Shown piece by piece: positions 34,277 through 42,701 of a stretch of 64,000 bases of DNA. Under the pieces are notes generated by a model that was given only the letters and a program-made list of their open reading frames with translations, had not been told where the DNA came from and made no database searches. The stretch lies in assembly GCF_018603885.1 (NCBI RefSeq), contig NZ_JAHGAW010000003.1, positions 248,001 to 312,000 of the forward strand. Reading direction: 5' to 3'. This DNA comes from Sphingobium nicotianae (lineage in GTDB: Bacteria > Pseudomonadota > Alphaproteobacteria > Sphingomonadales > Sphingomonadaceae). A program made the translations under genes and the position numbers. The number at the start of each line of letters is the position of its first letter. The stretch's first letter is position 1.

Positions 34277-34998
34277 GCCGAAATGGGCAAGGTCCAGTCG
34301 ATCGCGCCACGGCCATTCGCTTCCAGAAATGCGTTGGCGCGCGAGAAATGGCGGCAGCCGAAGAAGCCGTTGTGGGCCGAGAGCGGTGAGGGGTGTGGCG
34401 ACTTGAGTACCAGGTGCCGGCCGGCGCCGCCGGCATCGGCGACGGACGCCGCCTTCTTCTGGGCATAGGCGCCCCAGAGCAGGAAGGCGACCGGCGCCTG
34501 CTGCGCCGCGACGCGCGCGATGACCGCATCGGTGAACCGCTCCCAGCCCTTGCCGGCATGCGCGCCGGCCTGGCCTTGCTCCACCGTCAGCACGCTGTTC
34601 AGCAAAAGTACGCCCTGCTGTGCCCAATGGACGAGATGACCATGACCGGGCGGGACGAAGCCGACATCCTCGCGCAGCTCCTTGAAGATGTTGACCAGGC
34701 TCGGCGGCGGCGGGACGCCGGGCAGGACGGAGAAGCACAGGCCGTGCGCCTGCCCGGGACCATGATAGGGATCCTGCCCGAGGATGACCGCGCGCACGGA
34801 CGTCAGCGGCGTCATGGCAAGCGCGTTGAACCAGTCCTTGCCGCGCGGGAAGATGGGCGCCCCGGCCGCGCGACGCGCCACAAGGAAGCGCTTGAGATCG
34901 GCCATGTAAGGAGCGGAAAATTCCCCGGCCAGAGCGTCCCGCCAGCTCGCGTCGAGTGCTTCGGGAATAGCGGGGGACTCTGCGGGCGAGACGGACAT
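34273..34998 (-). CDS. ung: Uracil-DNA glycosylase, family 1
   Basis: This 241-residue Ung has the catalytic water-activating motif [14 protein letters not shown] (about residue 73), the [12 protein letters not shown] segment, [10 protein letters not shown] and [14 protein letters not shown] (about 200) that intercalates into DNA. It removes uracil formed by cytosine deamination. It is a single gene between the toxin-antitoxin pair and the flagellar cluster. Confidence 0.95.
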   Translation of the reverse strand: MSVSPAESPAIPEALDASWRDALAGEFSAPYMADLKRFLVARRAAGAPIFPRGKDWFNALAMTPLTSVRAVILGQDPYHGPGQAHGLCFSVLPGVPPPPSLVNIFKELREDVGFVPPGHGHLVHWAQQGVLLLNSVLTVEQGQAGAHAGKGWERFTDAVIARVAAQQAPVAFLLWGAYAQKKAASVADAGGAGRHLVLKSPHPSPLSAHNGFFGCRHFSRANAFLEANGRGAIDWTLPISA

Positions 34999-35079
34999 GG
35001 GCGATGCCTACCGCCCCCTGCCCATCCCTGCCAAGGGGAAATGGGCCGCATCAGCCCCGGCGTCGCCGGAGCGAAACGT

Positions 35080-35469
35080 TCAGCCGATCTGATTCCAGGC
35101 GCTGGCGATTTCCGCGATGAAGCCGCGCGCGTCTTCCATCGATGCAGCCTCCCCGGTCGAGGTCGCCTGCAGCGTGCGGCGGCGCACCTCGCGATAGACG
35201 ATGGCGAGGCTCAGCGCGACTTCGCCGCCACGGTCGTGATCGAGGCTGGTCTCGAGCGCGTGGAGAATGGCGAGCGCGCGGGTCTGCCGATCGAGGCATT
35301 TGTGGCGATCGCCGGCTTTCAGCGCCAGCGCCGATGTGTCGAGCGCAAGCAGCAGCTCATCGAACAGGATCTTCACGAGCTGGTGGGGACTGGCGCCCTC
35401 GACGCGGCTGCCGGTATCGACCGCGGCATAGCGCTTGAGAGCTTTCATCGGTTGCTGACCCATGTACAT
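35080..35469 (-). CDS. fliS: Flagellar export chaperone FliS
   Basis: This 129-residue helical protein opens with the FliS motif ALKRYAAVD followed by ASPHQLVKILFDELLLAL. FliS binds the disordered C terminus of flagellin in the cytoplasm and prevents early polymerisation. It follows fliD by 50 bases in the usual fliD-fliS order, so it is probably read from the same FliA-type promoter. The flagellin gene itself is 16 kb away at the other end of the cluster. Confidence 0.9.
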   Translation of the reverse strand: MYMGQQPMKALKRYAAVDTGSRVEGASPHQLVKILFDELLLALDTSALALKAGDRHKCLDRQTRALAILHALETSLDHDRGGEVALSLAIVYREVRRRTLQATSTGEAASMEDARGFIAEIASAWNQIG

Positions 35470-35520
35470 TTTTTCGTTCCCCTCTGCTGGTCGTGATCGT
35501 GGTCGGCGCGTTCTGGGCGC

Positions 35521-36909
35521 TTAGTTCTTGCTGCTGTTCCACTGCGCGATCTGCTGATCCAGATAGGACTGGGTCGACTTGATCTTGAGCAGCTGCGTCT
35601 GCATCGCCGAGTAGGTCTTCGTCAGCCGGTCGCTATAATCGGTGCGGTCCGTGCCGATCTTGTCGAGCTGGGTCTGCAGACTCTTGGCGAGATTGTCGTA
35701 GATCGCCTTGGAACTGGCGAGCGGACCATCGGTGGCGTTCAAATAGTCCGTGACGCCCTTGAGCGCGCCCGCGATGCCCGGATTGGTCGTCGACGGGACT
35801 GTCGGATTGAGCATCTGCGTGACGGCCTGCGGATTCTTCGCGAGCGCCGCGTTGAGCACCGTCGAATTGAGCGTCAGCGTGCCGTCGCGCTGCGTCTGCA
35901 CGCCCAGATCGCCGAGCGTCCTGTAGTCGCCGGTGTCGGTGAGCTGCGTCGAGACGAGAGAGGCGAGGCGGCGCGACATTTCGCGCAGGCCGCCGTCGGA
36001 CGACAGGAGCCCCACGGTCTTGCCGTCGGAGCTGCCGTTCATCGACGTGTTGAGTGCCGTCTTGAGATTATTGTAGGCGGAGACGAACTCGCCGACCAGA
36101 TCAGCCATGCTCGAGGTGGGCTGGTCGGTCGCCAGGGTGACCGTGGTGCCCGGCGCAGCCCGGTTGAGGTCGATGCGCACATAGGGAATAGCCGTCGTCA
36201 CCTGGTTCGAAGCGAACTCCATGTCGACGCCGTCGATGGTGATCTTGGAATTGCTCGCCTGCTGCTGGCGCGCCATGCCACCGGTCGTGCCATCCCAGGT
36301 GAAGCGCTGGAGATCGGCATCAGCGGTGGCGCCGGCGCTCAGGGTGAAGGCATTCGCTGCGCCCGTCGCGCCCTTCAGCACCAGCCGCGCGCCCGACTGA
36401 TCGGTCACGATCGAGGCGCTGACGCCGGCCTTGGCGCTGTTGATTGCGGTCGCCAGATCCTGCAGCGTGTTGTGGGGGCTGGTGAGTGTGATCGTGGTGG
36501 AGGTCGAGCCCACGGTCAGCGTGAGATCGCCTGTGCCGGCGACGGCGGTCGAAGCGCTCAGCGCCGGTCCCTGCAGCACCTGTGCATTGGCAAGCGCGCG
36601 CACTTCCAGCTGGGCGGGCAGACCGGTCGGCACTCCGCCCGTCAACAGGCCGACGGCCGCGATCGACGTGTCGTTCGAGACGGGCGTGCCGTTATAGTCG
36701 GCCGACTTGAGCAGCTCGGTCAGGGCATTCGAGAAGGTGTCGAGCGCACTCTTGGCCGAGGCGACGCCGGAGACGCGCGCGCTGTTGGTCGTGACGCGTG
36801 TGTTGACCGCGTTCGCTTTGGGATCGTAGGTCGCGGCGGTCAGCTGGGACACGAGCGAGGCCGTGTCGATGCCCGAACCGATGCCAAGAGTGGATGCAAT
36901 ATCGACCAT
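35521..36909 (-). CDS. fliD: Flagellar filament capping protein FliD (HAP2)
   Basis: This 462-residue protein begins LGIGSGIDTASLVSQL, the FliD N-terminal signature, with ALDTFSNALTELLKSADY after it, and ends with the C-terminal coiled region LLKIKSTQSYLDQQIAQWNSSK. FliD forms the cap under which flagellin subunits fold at the filament tip. A FliA-like promoter lies 22-48 bases upstream of its ATG. Length is normal for an alphaproteobacterial FliD. Confidence 0.93.
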   Translation of the reverse strand: MVDIASTLGIGSGIDTASLVSQLTAATYDPKANAVNTRVTTNSARVSGVASAKSALDTFSNALTELLKSADYNGTPVSNDTSIAAVGLLTGGVPTGLPAQLEVRALANAQVLQGPALSASTAVAGTGDLTLTVGSTSTTITLTSPHNTLQDLATAINSAKAGVSASIVTDQSGARLVLKGATGAANAFTLSAGATADADLQRFTWDGTTGGMARQQQASNSKITIDGVDMEFASNQVTTAIPYVRIDLNRAAPGTTVTLATDQPTSSMADLVGEFVSAYNNLKTALNTSMNGSSDGKTVGLLSSDGGLREMSRRLASLVSTQLTDTGDYRTLGDLGVQTQRDGTLTLNSTVLNAALAKNPQAVTQMLNPTVPSTTNPGIAGALKGVTDYLNATDGPLASSKAIYDNLAKSLQTQLDKIGTDRTDYSDRLTKTYSAMQTQLLKIKSTQSYLDQQIAQWNSSKN

Positions 36910-36930
36910 GCGAATTTCCCTTCATTCCCC

Positions 36931-36957
36931 AGAACGACCGTGCGCGGCGGTTCTTTA
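36931..36957 (-). promoter_or_regulatory. FliA (sigma-28)-like promoter of fliD
   Basis: On the minus strand: TAAAGAAC (36957-36950), 11-base spacer, GTCGTTCT (36938-36931) followed by GGGG. It matches in element and spacing the promoter found in front of fliC (TAAAGTCC-N11-GCCGTTCTGGG) and agrees with the enterobacterial pattern TAAAGTTT-N11-GCCGATAA at the TAAAG and G-C-G positions. Confidence 0.7.
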
Positions 36958-37007
36958 GGGAGACCGGGCAGGAAAAACGCTTTTCCCCAATCGGGCCGTC
37001 CCAGGCT

Positions 37008-37442
37008 TCAGTTCGCGGCGGCTTCGACGATGATCGGGGTTGCGTGGGCCTGGGCCGCGCGGGTCTGCGCCGTCTGCCGGGCGATCGTCTGGGCGACCTG
37101 CGCGACGAAGGCGACGATCATCGGATCTGCCGGCGGCAGGGGCAGCACGACGATCGGATCGGGCATCAGCGCGACGATCGAGCGCTCAGCCTTCTGCGCC
37201 GCCTCCGAGCCCCCGACGCGATCGGACGGAATCCCCGCCAGCACGTCGGCAATATCAGCCTTGAGCTTTGCATAATCGGCCGCCGCGCTTGTTCGCTCGG
37301 CGATGCCGGGCGCGGAATGCGTGCCGGTTTCGATGCCGCTGCGCATCGATTTTACCGGCACAGGCGGGCGCACGGCGGGACCGCGCTCGGTTGCGCTGGC
37401 CACCGGCGCCACGGGCCCGGTTCGAGACAAGAATTCGCTCAT
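37008..37442 (-). CDS. Unknown flagellar-cluster protein (position of flaG)
   Basis: This 144-residue protein has a Pro/Val-rich N-terminal 40 residues, a helical middle (about 50-85) and a hydrophobic C-terminal part LMPDPIVVLPLPPADPMIVAFVAQVAQTIARQT. I recognise no family. In many bacteria flaG sits directly upstream of fliD, as this gene does, but I do not see FlaG sequence features. A weak FliA-like promoter can be drawn across the flhB stop. There is no signal peptide or membrane helix of full length. Confidence 0.6.
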   Translation of the reverse strand: MSEFLSRTGPVAPVASATERGPAVRPPVPVKSMRSGIETGTHSAPGIAERTSAAADYAKLKADIADVLAGIPSDRVGGSEAAQKAERSIVALMPDPIVVLPLPPADPMIVAFVAQVAQTIARQTAQTRAAQAHATPIIVEAAAN

Positions 37443-37475
37443 GACACACCATCTCTAATGTGTCCCCGTCACCAA

Positions 37476-37502
37476 AAGACGGACGAGTTCAATGAAGCTT
37501 TA
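37476..37502 (-). promoter_or_regulatory. Possible weak FliA-like promoter upstream of the unknown gene
   Basis: On the minus strand: TAAAGCTT (37502-37495), 11 bases, TCCGTCTT (37483-37476). The -35 part and spacing match the fliC and fliD promoters, but the -10 part agrees at only five of eight positions. The TAAAG overlaps the flhB stop codon. Confidence 0.35.
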
Positions 37503-38645
37503 ATTCACTGTGTTCTTGCCATCCGAATCGAAGCGCATCGCCTCGGGCAGATCGACATGCGGGCGATCCATCTCGTTCGCCATGCGGTTCTCGACGCGGA
37601 ACACGAAGGCGAGCACGGTCGCCACCGCCATGAACAACCGCTCGTCGATCTCCTGGCCCGCGCGCGAGGTGAAGTAGATGGCGCGGGTCAGCTCCGGATA
37701 TTGAAGGACGGGCACTTCCTTCTCATTGGCATAGGCGCGGATCGCCGCAGCGGTCTCATCGACCCCGCGGGCAAGGACCAGCGGCGCGGCGTCGCGGCCG
37801 GGATGATAGCGCAACGCCACGGCGAAGTGGGTCGGGTTGGTGAGGATGACCGAGGCCTCCTCGACCGCCTTGCGCACCGAGCCATTGAGCGTCTCATATT
37901 GCCGGCGGCGAATGGCACCCTTGGCCTCGGGCGAGCCTTCCGCTTCCTTATGCTCTTCCTTGATCTCCTGCTTGGTCATGCCCAGGCGCCGGGCGCGCTG
38001 GATCATCTGCGCGGGCACGTCGATGCCGGCGACCAGGAACAGCGAAGCGGCGAGCGCCAGCGCCACGAAGATGAAGATCGAACCCAATTCGCTGATCGCC
38101 GGCTCGATGCCGAGCTTGCCCATATTGGCGATCGCGCCCATCCGCTGCCAGAGCAGGTAGAGGCCGATCGAGCCGATCACGAGGATCTTGACGATCGACT
38201 TCAGCAGCTCGACCAGGCCCTGGATACCGAAGATCTTCTTGATGCCGTTGGCCGGATTGAGCTTGCCCGGCTTGAAGGAGAAAGCCTCGGCGCGGAAGCC
38301 GAGCGAGCCGAGCATGGCGGGCGCGGCGAAGGCCGCGACGAGCGTCACCGCCAGCACGCCGATGAGCGGCACGGCAATGGTCGAAAGGAGATGCGCCGCG
38401 CGCTGCTCCGGCGCGAAGCCGGCCACGTCGCTCGCATCGAAGCGCAGGCCCTCGGCCAGCATCTGCTTGATCGCGCCGACCATGCTCGGGCCAGTCACGG
38501 CGAGCCAGGCGATGCCGGCCATCGTCACCAGCGCGGTGGAGAGCTCGCGCGACTGAAGGATGTCGCCTTTCTTGGCGGCGTCCGACAGGCGCTTGGCTGT
38601 CGGCTTTTCCGTCTTTTCGCCGCCGCTGGGCGCCTCTTGTGCCAT
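37500..38645 (-). CDS. flhB: Flagellar type III export switch protein FlhB
   Basis: This 381-residue protein has four membrane helices (about 30-210) and the cytoplasmic autocleavage motif NPTH in ILTNPTHFAVALRYHPGRDAAP (Asn near 268). It starts with the FlhB segment EKTEKPTAKRLSDAAKKGD. Self-cleavage lets it switch export from rod/hook to filament subunits with FliK. It follows fliR by one base. The C terminus is short after the cleavage domain. Confidence 0.95.
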   Translation of the reverse strand: MAQEAPSGGEKTEKPTAKRLSDAAKKGDILQSRELSTALVTMAGIAWLAVTGPSMVGAIKQMLAEGLRFDASDVAGFAPEQRAAHLLSTIAVPLIGVLAVTLVAAFAAPAMLGSLGFRAEAFSFKPGKLNPANGIKKIFGIQGLVELLKSIVKILVIGSIGLYLLWQRMGAIANMGKLGIEPAISELGSIFIFVALALAASLFLVAGIDVPAQMIQRARRLGMTKQEIKEEHKEAEGSPEAKGAIRRRQYETLNGSVRKAVEEASVILTNPTHFAVALRYHPGRDAAPLVLARGVDETAAAIRAYANEKEVPVLQYPELTRAIYFTSRAGQEIDERLFMAVATVLAFVFRVENRMANEMDRPHVDLPEAMRFDSDGKNTVN

Positions 38646-38646
38646 G

Positions 38647-39426
38647 TCAGCCGCCCGACAGGGTCTGGACCATGTCCAGGCTCGAGCGCAGGGCCTGCGT
38701 GATCGCCTCGCCCATCACGGGCGCGCCGACGGCGAGGAGGATGAGACCGGCGAGCAACGTCGCGGGCATGCCGACCGAGAAAAGATTGAGCGAGGGCGCG
38801 GTGCGCGCCAGCATCGCCATGACGAGCTGGACGAGGATGATCGTGAAAGTGACGGGCAACGCGATCACCGCCCCCATCGCGAACATCGAGCCGCCGAACG
38901 CGGCGATGCTCTGAAATACGGCCGCCGGCATCAGCCCGCCACCGGGGGGCAGCGCCTGATAGCTCGCGATGATGTAGCGGATCAGCAGCAGATGGCCGTC
39001 CATGGCGAGCAGCAGGAAGGTCGCGATGATCGAGAGGAACTGGCCGACCACGGCGGTGCTGTTGCCGCTCAGCGGATCGACCATCGAGGCGAAGCCGAGG
39101 CCCATGGCGTTGGCGATCGATTCCCCCGCGATGAAGGCCGCCGAATAGCCGATCTGCAGCGCGAAGCCGAGCGACAGACCCGCAACGACCTCGCCGCCGA
39201 TCAGGGCGATGCCGGCGAAACTGGCAAGCCCGTCCGCCGGCAAGGTGAAATGGACGCTGGAAAGCGCGGCCATGCCGATCGCCATCGAGAGGATGATGCG
39301 CAGCTGCACCGGCACGGCGGCCGCGCCGAACACCGGCGCCGCGATGAAGGCGGCGCCCGGGCGGATCATCGCAAGCAGCAGAAGCCAGAGCTGCGCCTCG
39401 ACGCCGGCAAAGCCCGGTGCAATCAC
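38647..39426 (-). CDS. fliR: Flagellar export apparatus protein FliR
   Basis: This 259-residue inner-membrane protein has about six hydrophobic segments and FliR features such as LLLLAMIRPGAAFIAAPVFG near the N terminus, ALQIGYSAAFIAGESIANAMGLGFA in the middle and a PSLNLFSVGMPATLLAGL stretch. FliR joins FliP and FliQ in the helical export gate. The GTG start overlaps the fliQ stop by four bases (GTGA). Confidence 0.92.
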   Translation of the reverse strand: MIAPGFAGVEAQLWLLLLAMIRPGAAFIAAPVFGAAAVPVQLRIILSMAIGMAALSSVHFTLPADGLASFAGIALIGGEVVAGLSLGFALQIGYSAAFIAGESIANAMGLGFASMVDPLSGNSTAVVGQFLSIIATFLLLAMDGHLLLIRYIIASYQALPPGGGLMPAAVFQSIAAFGGSMFAMGAVIALPVTFTIILVQLVMAMLARTAPSLNLFSVGMPATLLAGLILLAVGAPVMGEAITQALRSSLDMVQTLSGG

Positions 39427-39695
39427 GCGAGGATGTCCGGTATCCGCTCGAAGATCTCGCGCGTGAAATCCGCGACCAGCATGAGGATCGAGGCGCCGAA
39501 CAGGACGAGCGTCGCGCCCACCACGATCAGCTTCGGGACGAAGGAGAGTGTCGCCTCGTTGATCGAGGTGGCGGCCTGGAACATGCCGACGAGGATGCCG
39601 CAGACCAGAGCGGGCAGCAGAATCGGCGCGGTGGCGAGCGCCGCCACCCAGAGCGCCTGCTGCGCGATGCCAATGAAGAAATCACCATTGTCCAT
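39423..39695 (-). CDS. fliQ: Flagellar export apparatus protein FliQ
   Basis: This 90-residue protein has two membrane hairpin helices and the FliQ pattern PILLPALVCGILVGMFQAATSINEATLSFVPKLIVV. Four copies normally assemble around the FliP/FliR core of the export gate. The gene is overlapped by fliR and follows fliP by 16 bases. Confidence 0.94.
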   Translation of the reverse strand: MDNGDFFIGIAQQALWVAALATAPILLPALVCGILVGMFQAATSINEATLSFVPKLIVVGATLVLFGASILMLVADFTREIFERIPDILA

Positions 39696-39711
39696 GGATC
39701 GCTCCTTCCCG

Positions 39712-40542
39712 TCAGGTCGCGAAGGAGCCGGCGAGGCTGCCCATGGTGAGCGCCCAGCCGTCGACCAGCACGAAGAGCAGCAATTTGAACGGCATCGAGA
39801 TGATCGTCGGCGAGAGCATCATCATGCCGAGCGCCATCAGCGTCGAGGCGACGACGAGATCGATGATCAGGAACGGCAGGAAGATCATGAAGCCGATCTG
39901 GAAGGCGGTCTTGAGCTCGCTCGTCACGAAGGCGGGCAGCAGGATCGTGAAGGGAATGTCGGCGGGCGTGCGGAAGGCGGGCGCCTTGGCAAGACCCTGG
40001 AACAAAGCGAGGTCGCTCTGGCGGGTCTGCTTGGTCATGAAGCCGTGGAACACCTTGCCCGAGCGGTTGATCGCTTCCTCGATGCTGATCTGGCCCGCGC
40101 CATAAGGCGTGTAGGCGGTCTGCGAGATCTGGTCGATCGCCGGGCGCATCACGAACATGGAGAGGAAGAGGGCGAGGCCGACCAGCACCTGGTTGGGCGG
40201 CGTCTGGGCGAGGCCGAGCGCCTGGCGCAGCAGTGACAGCACGATGATGATGCGGGTGAAGCTGGTCATCATGAGCACGAGCGACGGCAGCACCGTCAAC
40301 AGGCTCATCAGGACGAGGATCTGCAGCGACAGCGAGAGCGGGCGGCCATCGCCCGAGACGTCGTCCAGCGCCTTGGTGAGCGCGCCCGAGGCCTGCGCGG
40401 CGGCCGCGGGCGGCGCCGCGGGCGCCGCCTGGGCGACGGGCGTGGTCGACGGAGTGGCCTGCGCGAAAACGGGCTGCACGAGGCTCGTCGCGCTCAACAG
40501 GAAGGCGAGCAGGAGGACGAACGAGCGCATGGCCTTAGCCAT
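39712..40542 (-). CDS. fliP: Flagellar export apparatus protein FliP
   Basis: This 276-residue protein begins with a cleavable signal peptide (about 5-28), typical of FliP, and an Ala/Pro-rich mature N terminus, then conserved blocks [30 protein letters not shown] and [16 protein letters not shown], and the C-terminal [19 protein letters not shown]. FliP is the pentameric core of the export gate. The start at 40542 overlaps the end of fliO; an ATG at 40530 with TAAGG before it is an equal alternative. Confidence 0.93.
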   Translation of the reverse strand: MAKAMRSFVLLLAFLLSATSLVQPVFAQATPSTTPVAQAAPAAPPAAAAQASGALTKALDDVSGDGRPLSLSLQILVLMSLLTVLPSLVLMMTSFTRIIIVLSLLRQALGLAQTPPNQVLVGLALFLSMFVMRPAIDQISQTAYTPYGAGQISIEEAINRSGKVFHGFMTKQTRQSDLALFQGLAKAPAFRTPADIPFTILLPAFVTSELKTAFQIGFMIFLPFLIIDLVVASTLMALGMMMLSPTIISMPFKLLLFVLVDGWALTMGSLAGSFAT

Positions 40543-40804
40543 TGAGCGGATCGCTTTCGGAAATCTTCTCGATCTTCCCCCGCGTGACGGAGAGGAGGAT
40601 CTTCTTGCCGTCGAACTCGACGACGGCGAGCTTGCCGAAGGTGCCCATCGGCAGCACTTCAAGCAGCTTGACGTTGCGGTCATTCTGGCCGGCGAGCATA
40701 CCCGGCTGATATTTGCGCCACAGCCACAACGCGCCAAAGGCCATGCCGCCGATCATCGGCAGCAGGATCAGGAGCTTCAGGAAATACCAGCCAAGAGCGC
40801 TCAT
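40535..40804 (-). CDS. fliO: Flagellar biosynthesis protein FliO
   Basis: This 89-residue protein has one membrane helix (about 7-28) and the FliO cytoplasmic part with [30 protein letters not shown]. FliO helps FliP assemble before the export gate is complete. It overlaps fliN by four bases and fliP by eight. Its short size is normal for this poorly conserved family; position between fliN and fliP supports the call. Confidence 0.85.
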   Translation of the reverse strand: MSALGWYFLKLLILLPMIGGMAFGALWLWRKYQPGMLAGQNDRNVKLLEVLPMGTFGKLAVVEFDGKKILLSVTRGKIEKISESDPLNG

Positions 40805-41133
40805 GCCCGGCGCTCAATACCCGCAAGTCTTGCCTCCGTCGAGGCGATCTCGACGACCCGCACGCCATAGCGGCCATTGACGGTGACGACCTCGCCGCGT
40901 GCCACCAAAGTGCCGTTCACCATGATGTCGAGAAGCTCGTCGGCCTGGCGATCGAGCTGCACGACGCTGCCCTCGCCCAGGTTCATGATCTCGGCCAGGC
41001 GCAGCTGGGTGGAGCCCACCTCCACGGACATGCGCACCGGAATGTCGGCGAGCAGCCGCATGTTGCGGCCGAGGCCGGCGTCTGCCGCCTGCATCTCGCT
41101 GTCCAGCCGGGGGGCGTCGCTCATATCACTCAT
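40801..41133 (-). CDS. fliN: Flagellar motor switch protein FliN
   Basis: This 110-residue protein contains the SpoA/FliN domain: LLADIPVRMSVEVGSTQLRLAEIMNLGEGSVVQLDRQADELLDIMVNG, ending GRYGVRVVEI. FliN forms the C-ring base together with FliM and carries FliH-FliI to the export gate. The gene follows fliM by 15 bases and overlaps fliO. In some bacteria FliN also contacts CheY, relevant here because FliM lacks its CheY site. Confidence 0.94.
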   Translation of the reverse strand: MSDMSDAPRLDSEMQAADAGLGRNMRLLADIPVRMSVEVGSTQLRLAEIMNLGEGSVVQLDRQADELLDIMVNGTLVARGEVVTVNGRYGVRVVEIASTEARLAGIERRA

Positions 41134-41148
41134 TATGTTTGTCCTTGC

Positions 41149-42021
41149 TTACGCCAGTTTTTCGATCATGAAGGCCGCGCAGCCATCCTGTTCGCCGATC
41201 GAACCGTGCGCGAAGACGCGCTCGCCGATCAGCAGCGGCAGGTGCCGTGCAATGTGAATGGGGATGATGTCGCCGGGCTTCAGCGCGACCAGTTCGGCAA
41301 TCTTGAGATTGGGCCGCGCCAGCACCGTGCGCGCCGGGAAGCGGACGTCGTCGAGACGGTTCGCAAGACCGGCCTGCCAGACCGGATCGGCCGGGCGCGT
41401 GTCCTGGGCCGCGCTCTTGTCCGTGCCGGCAATATCGAGAGCGGCAAGGCCATCCTTGGGATAGACGATCTCGATGGTGGTGTGATGCTTGTCGCCCAGA
41501 TCGATCTCGAAGGCCTGAACGACAACCTCGGCCTCGCCGGCCATGATCTCGGCCTGGCCAACGTTGGTCTCGCGGCCGAGCAGGACGGCCTCCACCGGCG
41601 CGAGCTCGCTCCAGCAGTCGACCAGGGCAGCCACGACAGTCTCGGCAATGCGCACCGCAAGGCGCGTTTCGGTCGGGGTGAACTCCCGGCGGTCGCCGGC
41701 GCCGCGCGAACTGTGGCCGCCATAAAAGCGATCGACCAGCTGCGTCACCAGATCGGCATCGACCCGCAGCGTCACCGGGCCCTTGATCGGATGCAGGCGG
41801 TAGAGCGAGAGGCTCACGAAACTGGGGACGCAGGCATCCCACATCATGAACATGGTATTGTCGAGCGGCCGTGCGCTCACCAGCGGACGGCCGCCGCTAT
41901 AGGGCTCGATGATCGCGCGCAGGCGCTTGGCGAGCCGGTCGCCCAGCTTCTCCATTCCGCCAAGCACGGCCGCCGGCTGGTTGCCGGGCCGCCCGAAGGC
42001 ATAAGGTTGCACGTCTTGCAT
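41149..42021 (-). CDS. fliM: Flagellar motor switch protein FliM, N-terminally shortened
   Basis: This 290-residue protein covers the FliM middle domain from QPYAFG (counterpart of the usual RPYD start) through LVDRFYGG and FTPTETRLAVRI, then a C-terminal SpoA-like domain with ARPNLKIAELVALKPGDIIPIH. E. coli FliM has 334 residues, the extra part being an N-terminal tail with the EIDALL CheY-binding motif. No such motif exists here, and the 38-bp gap to fliL cannot encode it. FliM builds the C-ring wall that sets rotation direction. Confidence 0.9.
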   Translation of the reverse strand: MQDVQPYAFGRPGNQPAAVLGGMEKLGDRLAKRLRAIIEPYSGGRPLVSARPLDNTMFMMWDACVPSFVSLSLYRLHPIKGPVTLRVDADLVTQLVDRFYGGHSSRGAGDRREFTPTETRLAVRIAETVVAALVDCWSELAPVEAVLLGRETNVGQAEIMAGEAEVVVQAFEIDLGDKHHTTIEIVYPKDGLAALDIAGTDKSAAQDTRPADPVWQAGLANRLDDVRFPARTVLARPNLKIAELVALKPGDIIPIHIARHLPLLIGERVFAHGSIGEQDGCAAFMIEKLA

Positions 42022-42059
42022 CGTCTTCAGTCCCCGCCAGACCCCCGTCCGGCACGGCG

Positions 42060-42689
42060 CTATTGAATAACGAAATTGGTAAAATAAACGTTATCAACCC
42101 CGCCGTAGCCGGTGTTCGCCTTCAGTGTATCGTTAATGATCTTCAGCAATTTGGCCTGCAAAGCCTCTTTGCCTTTCGGTGTGCTGAGCTCGGCCTCCTG
42201 CTCCTGCGCCATCATCAGCAGGATCGCCGAACGAATCGCCAGCTCGTGAGTCGTCACCGCCTGGATGACGCGTTGGTCATAATAGGTCGAAACCGCGATC
42301 GAAACTTGCGCGAACGCGTCGCTATCGATCAGGTTCGACGTGAAGGGCGCAGGAATCTGGAAGTAAGTTGCCTGATAAGCGGACGGATTCTTGGGCCGGG
42401 GTAGATCGACACCCTTGCCATGCTCCTCCGACGCGCCATGTGCCTCGCCCTCGGCTTCCTTCGCCTTGGCCTCGGCTTCCTCGCCGATCTTGACCGGATC
42501 CTCGCCCTTCAGCACCAGCTTGGGCTTGTTGGGATCTTCCGAAATGGCTTCCTTGTGGGCGCCACCGGCCGCAAAAAAACCGGCTGCCGCGCCCCCGCCG
42601 CCCAGCAGGGCGACCGCGCCAACGATAATGATCAATTTCTTTTTGCCACCGCCCTTCTTGGCGCCGGCATCTGCTTTTGCGTCGCTCAT
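42060..42689 (-). CDS. fliL: Flagellar basal-body-associated protein FliL
   Basis: This 209-residue protein has a Lys-rich N terminus, one membrane helix (about 20-40), a charged Glu/Lys/Ala-rich spacer (about 45-100), and the periplasmic FliL domain ending GYGGVDNVYFTNFVIQ, the typical C-terminal phrase. FliL surrounds the stator units and affects torque or swarming. It lies 12 bases after fliK. Confidence 0.92.
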   Translation of the reverse strand: MSDAKADAGAKKGGGKKKLIIIVGAVALLGGGGAAAGFFAAGGAHKEAISEDPNKPKLVLKGEDPVKIGEEAEAKAKEAEGEAHGASEEHGKGVDLPRPKNPSAYQATYFQIPAPFTSNLIDSDAFAQVSIAVSTYYDQRVIQAVTTHELAIRSAILLMMAQEQEAELSTPKGKEALQAKLLKIINDTLKANTGYGGVDNVYFTNFVIQ

Positions 42690-42701
42690 CGGTCTGCTCC
42701 T

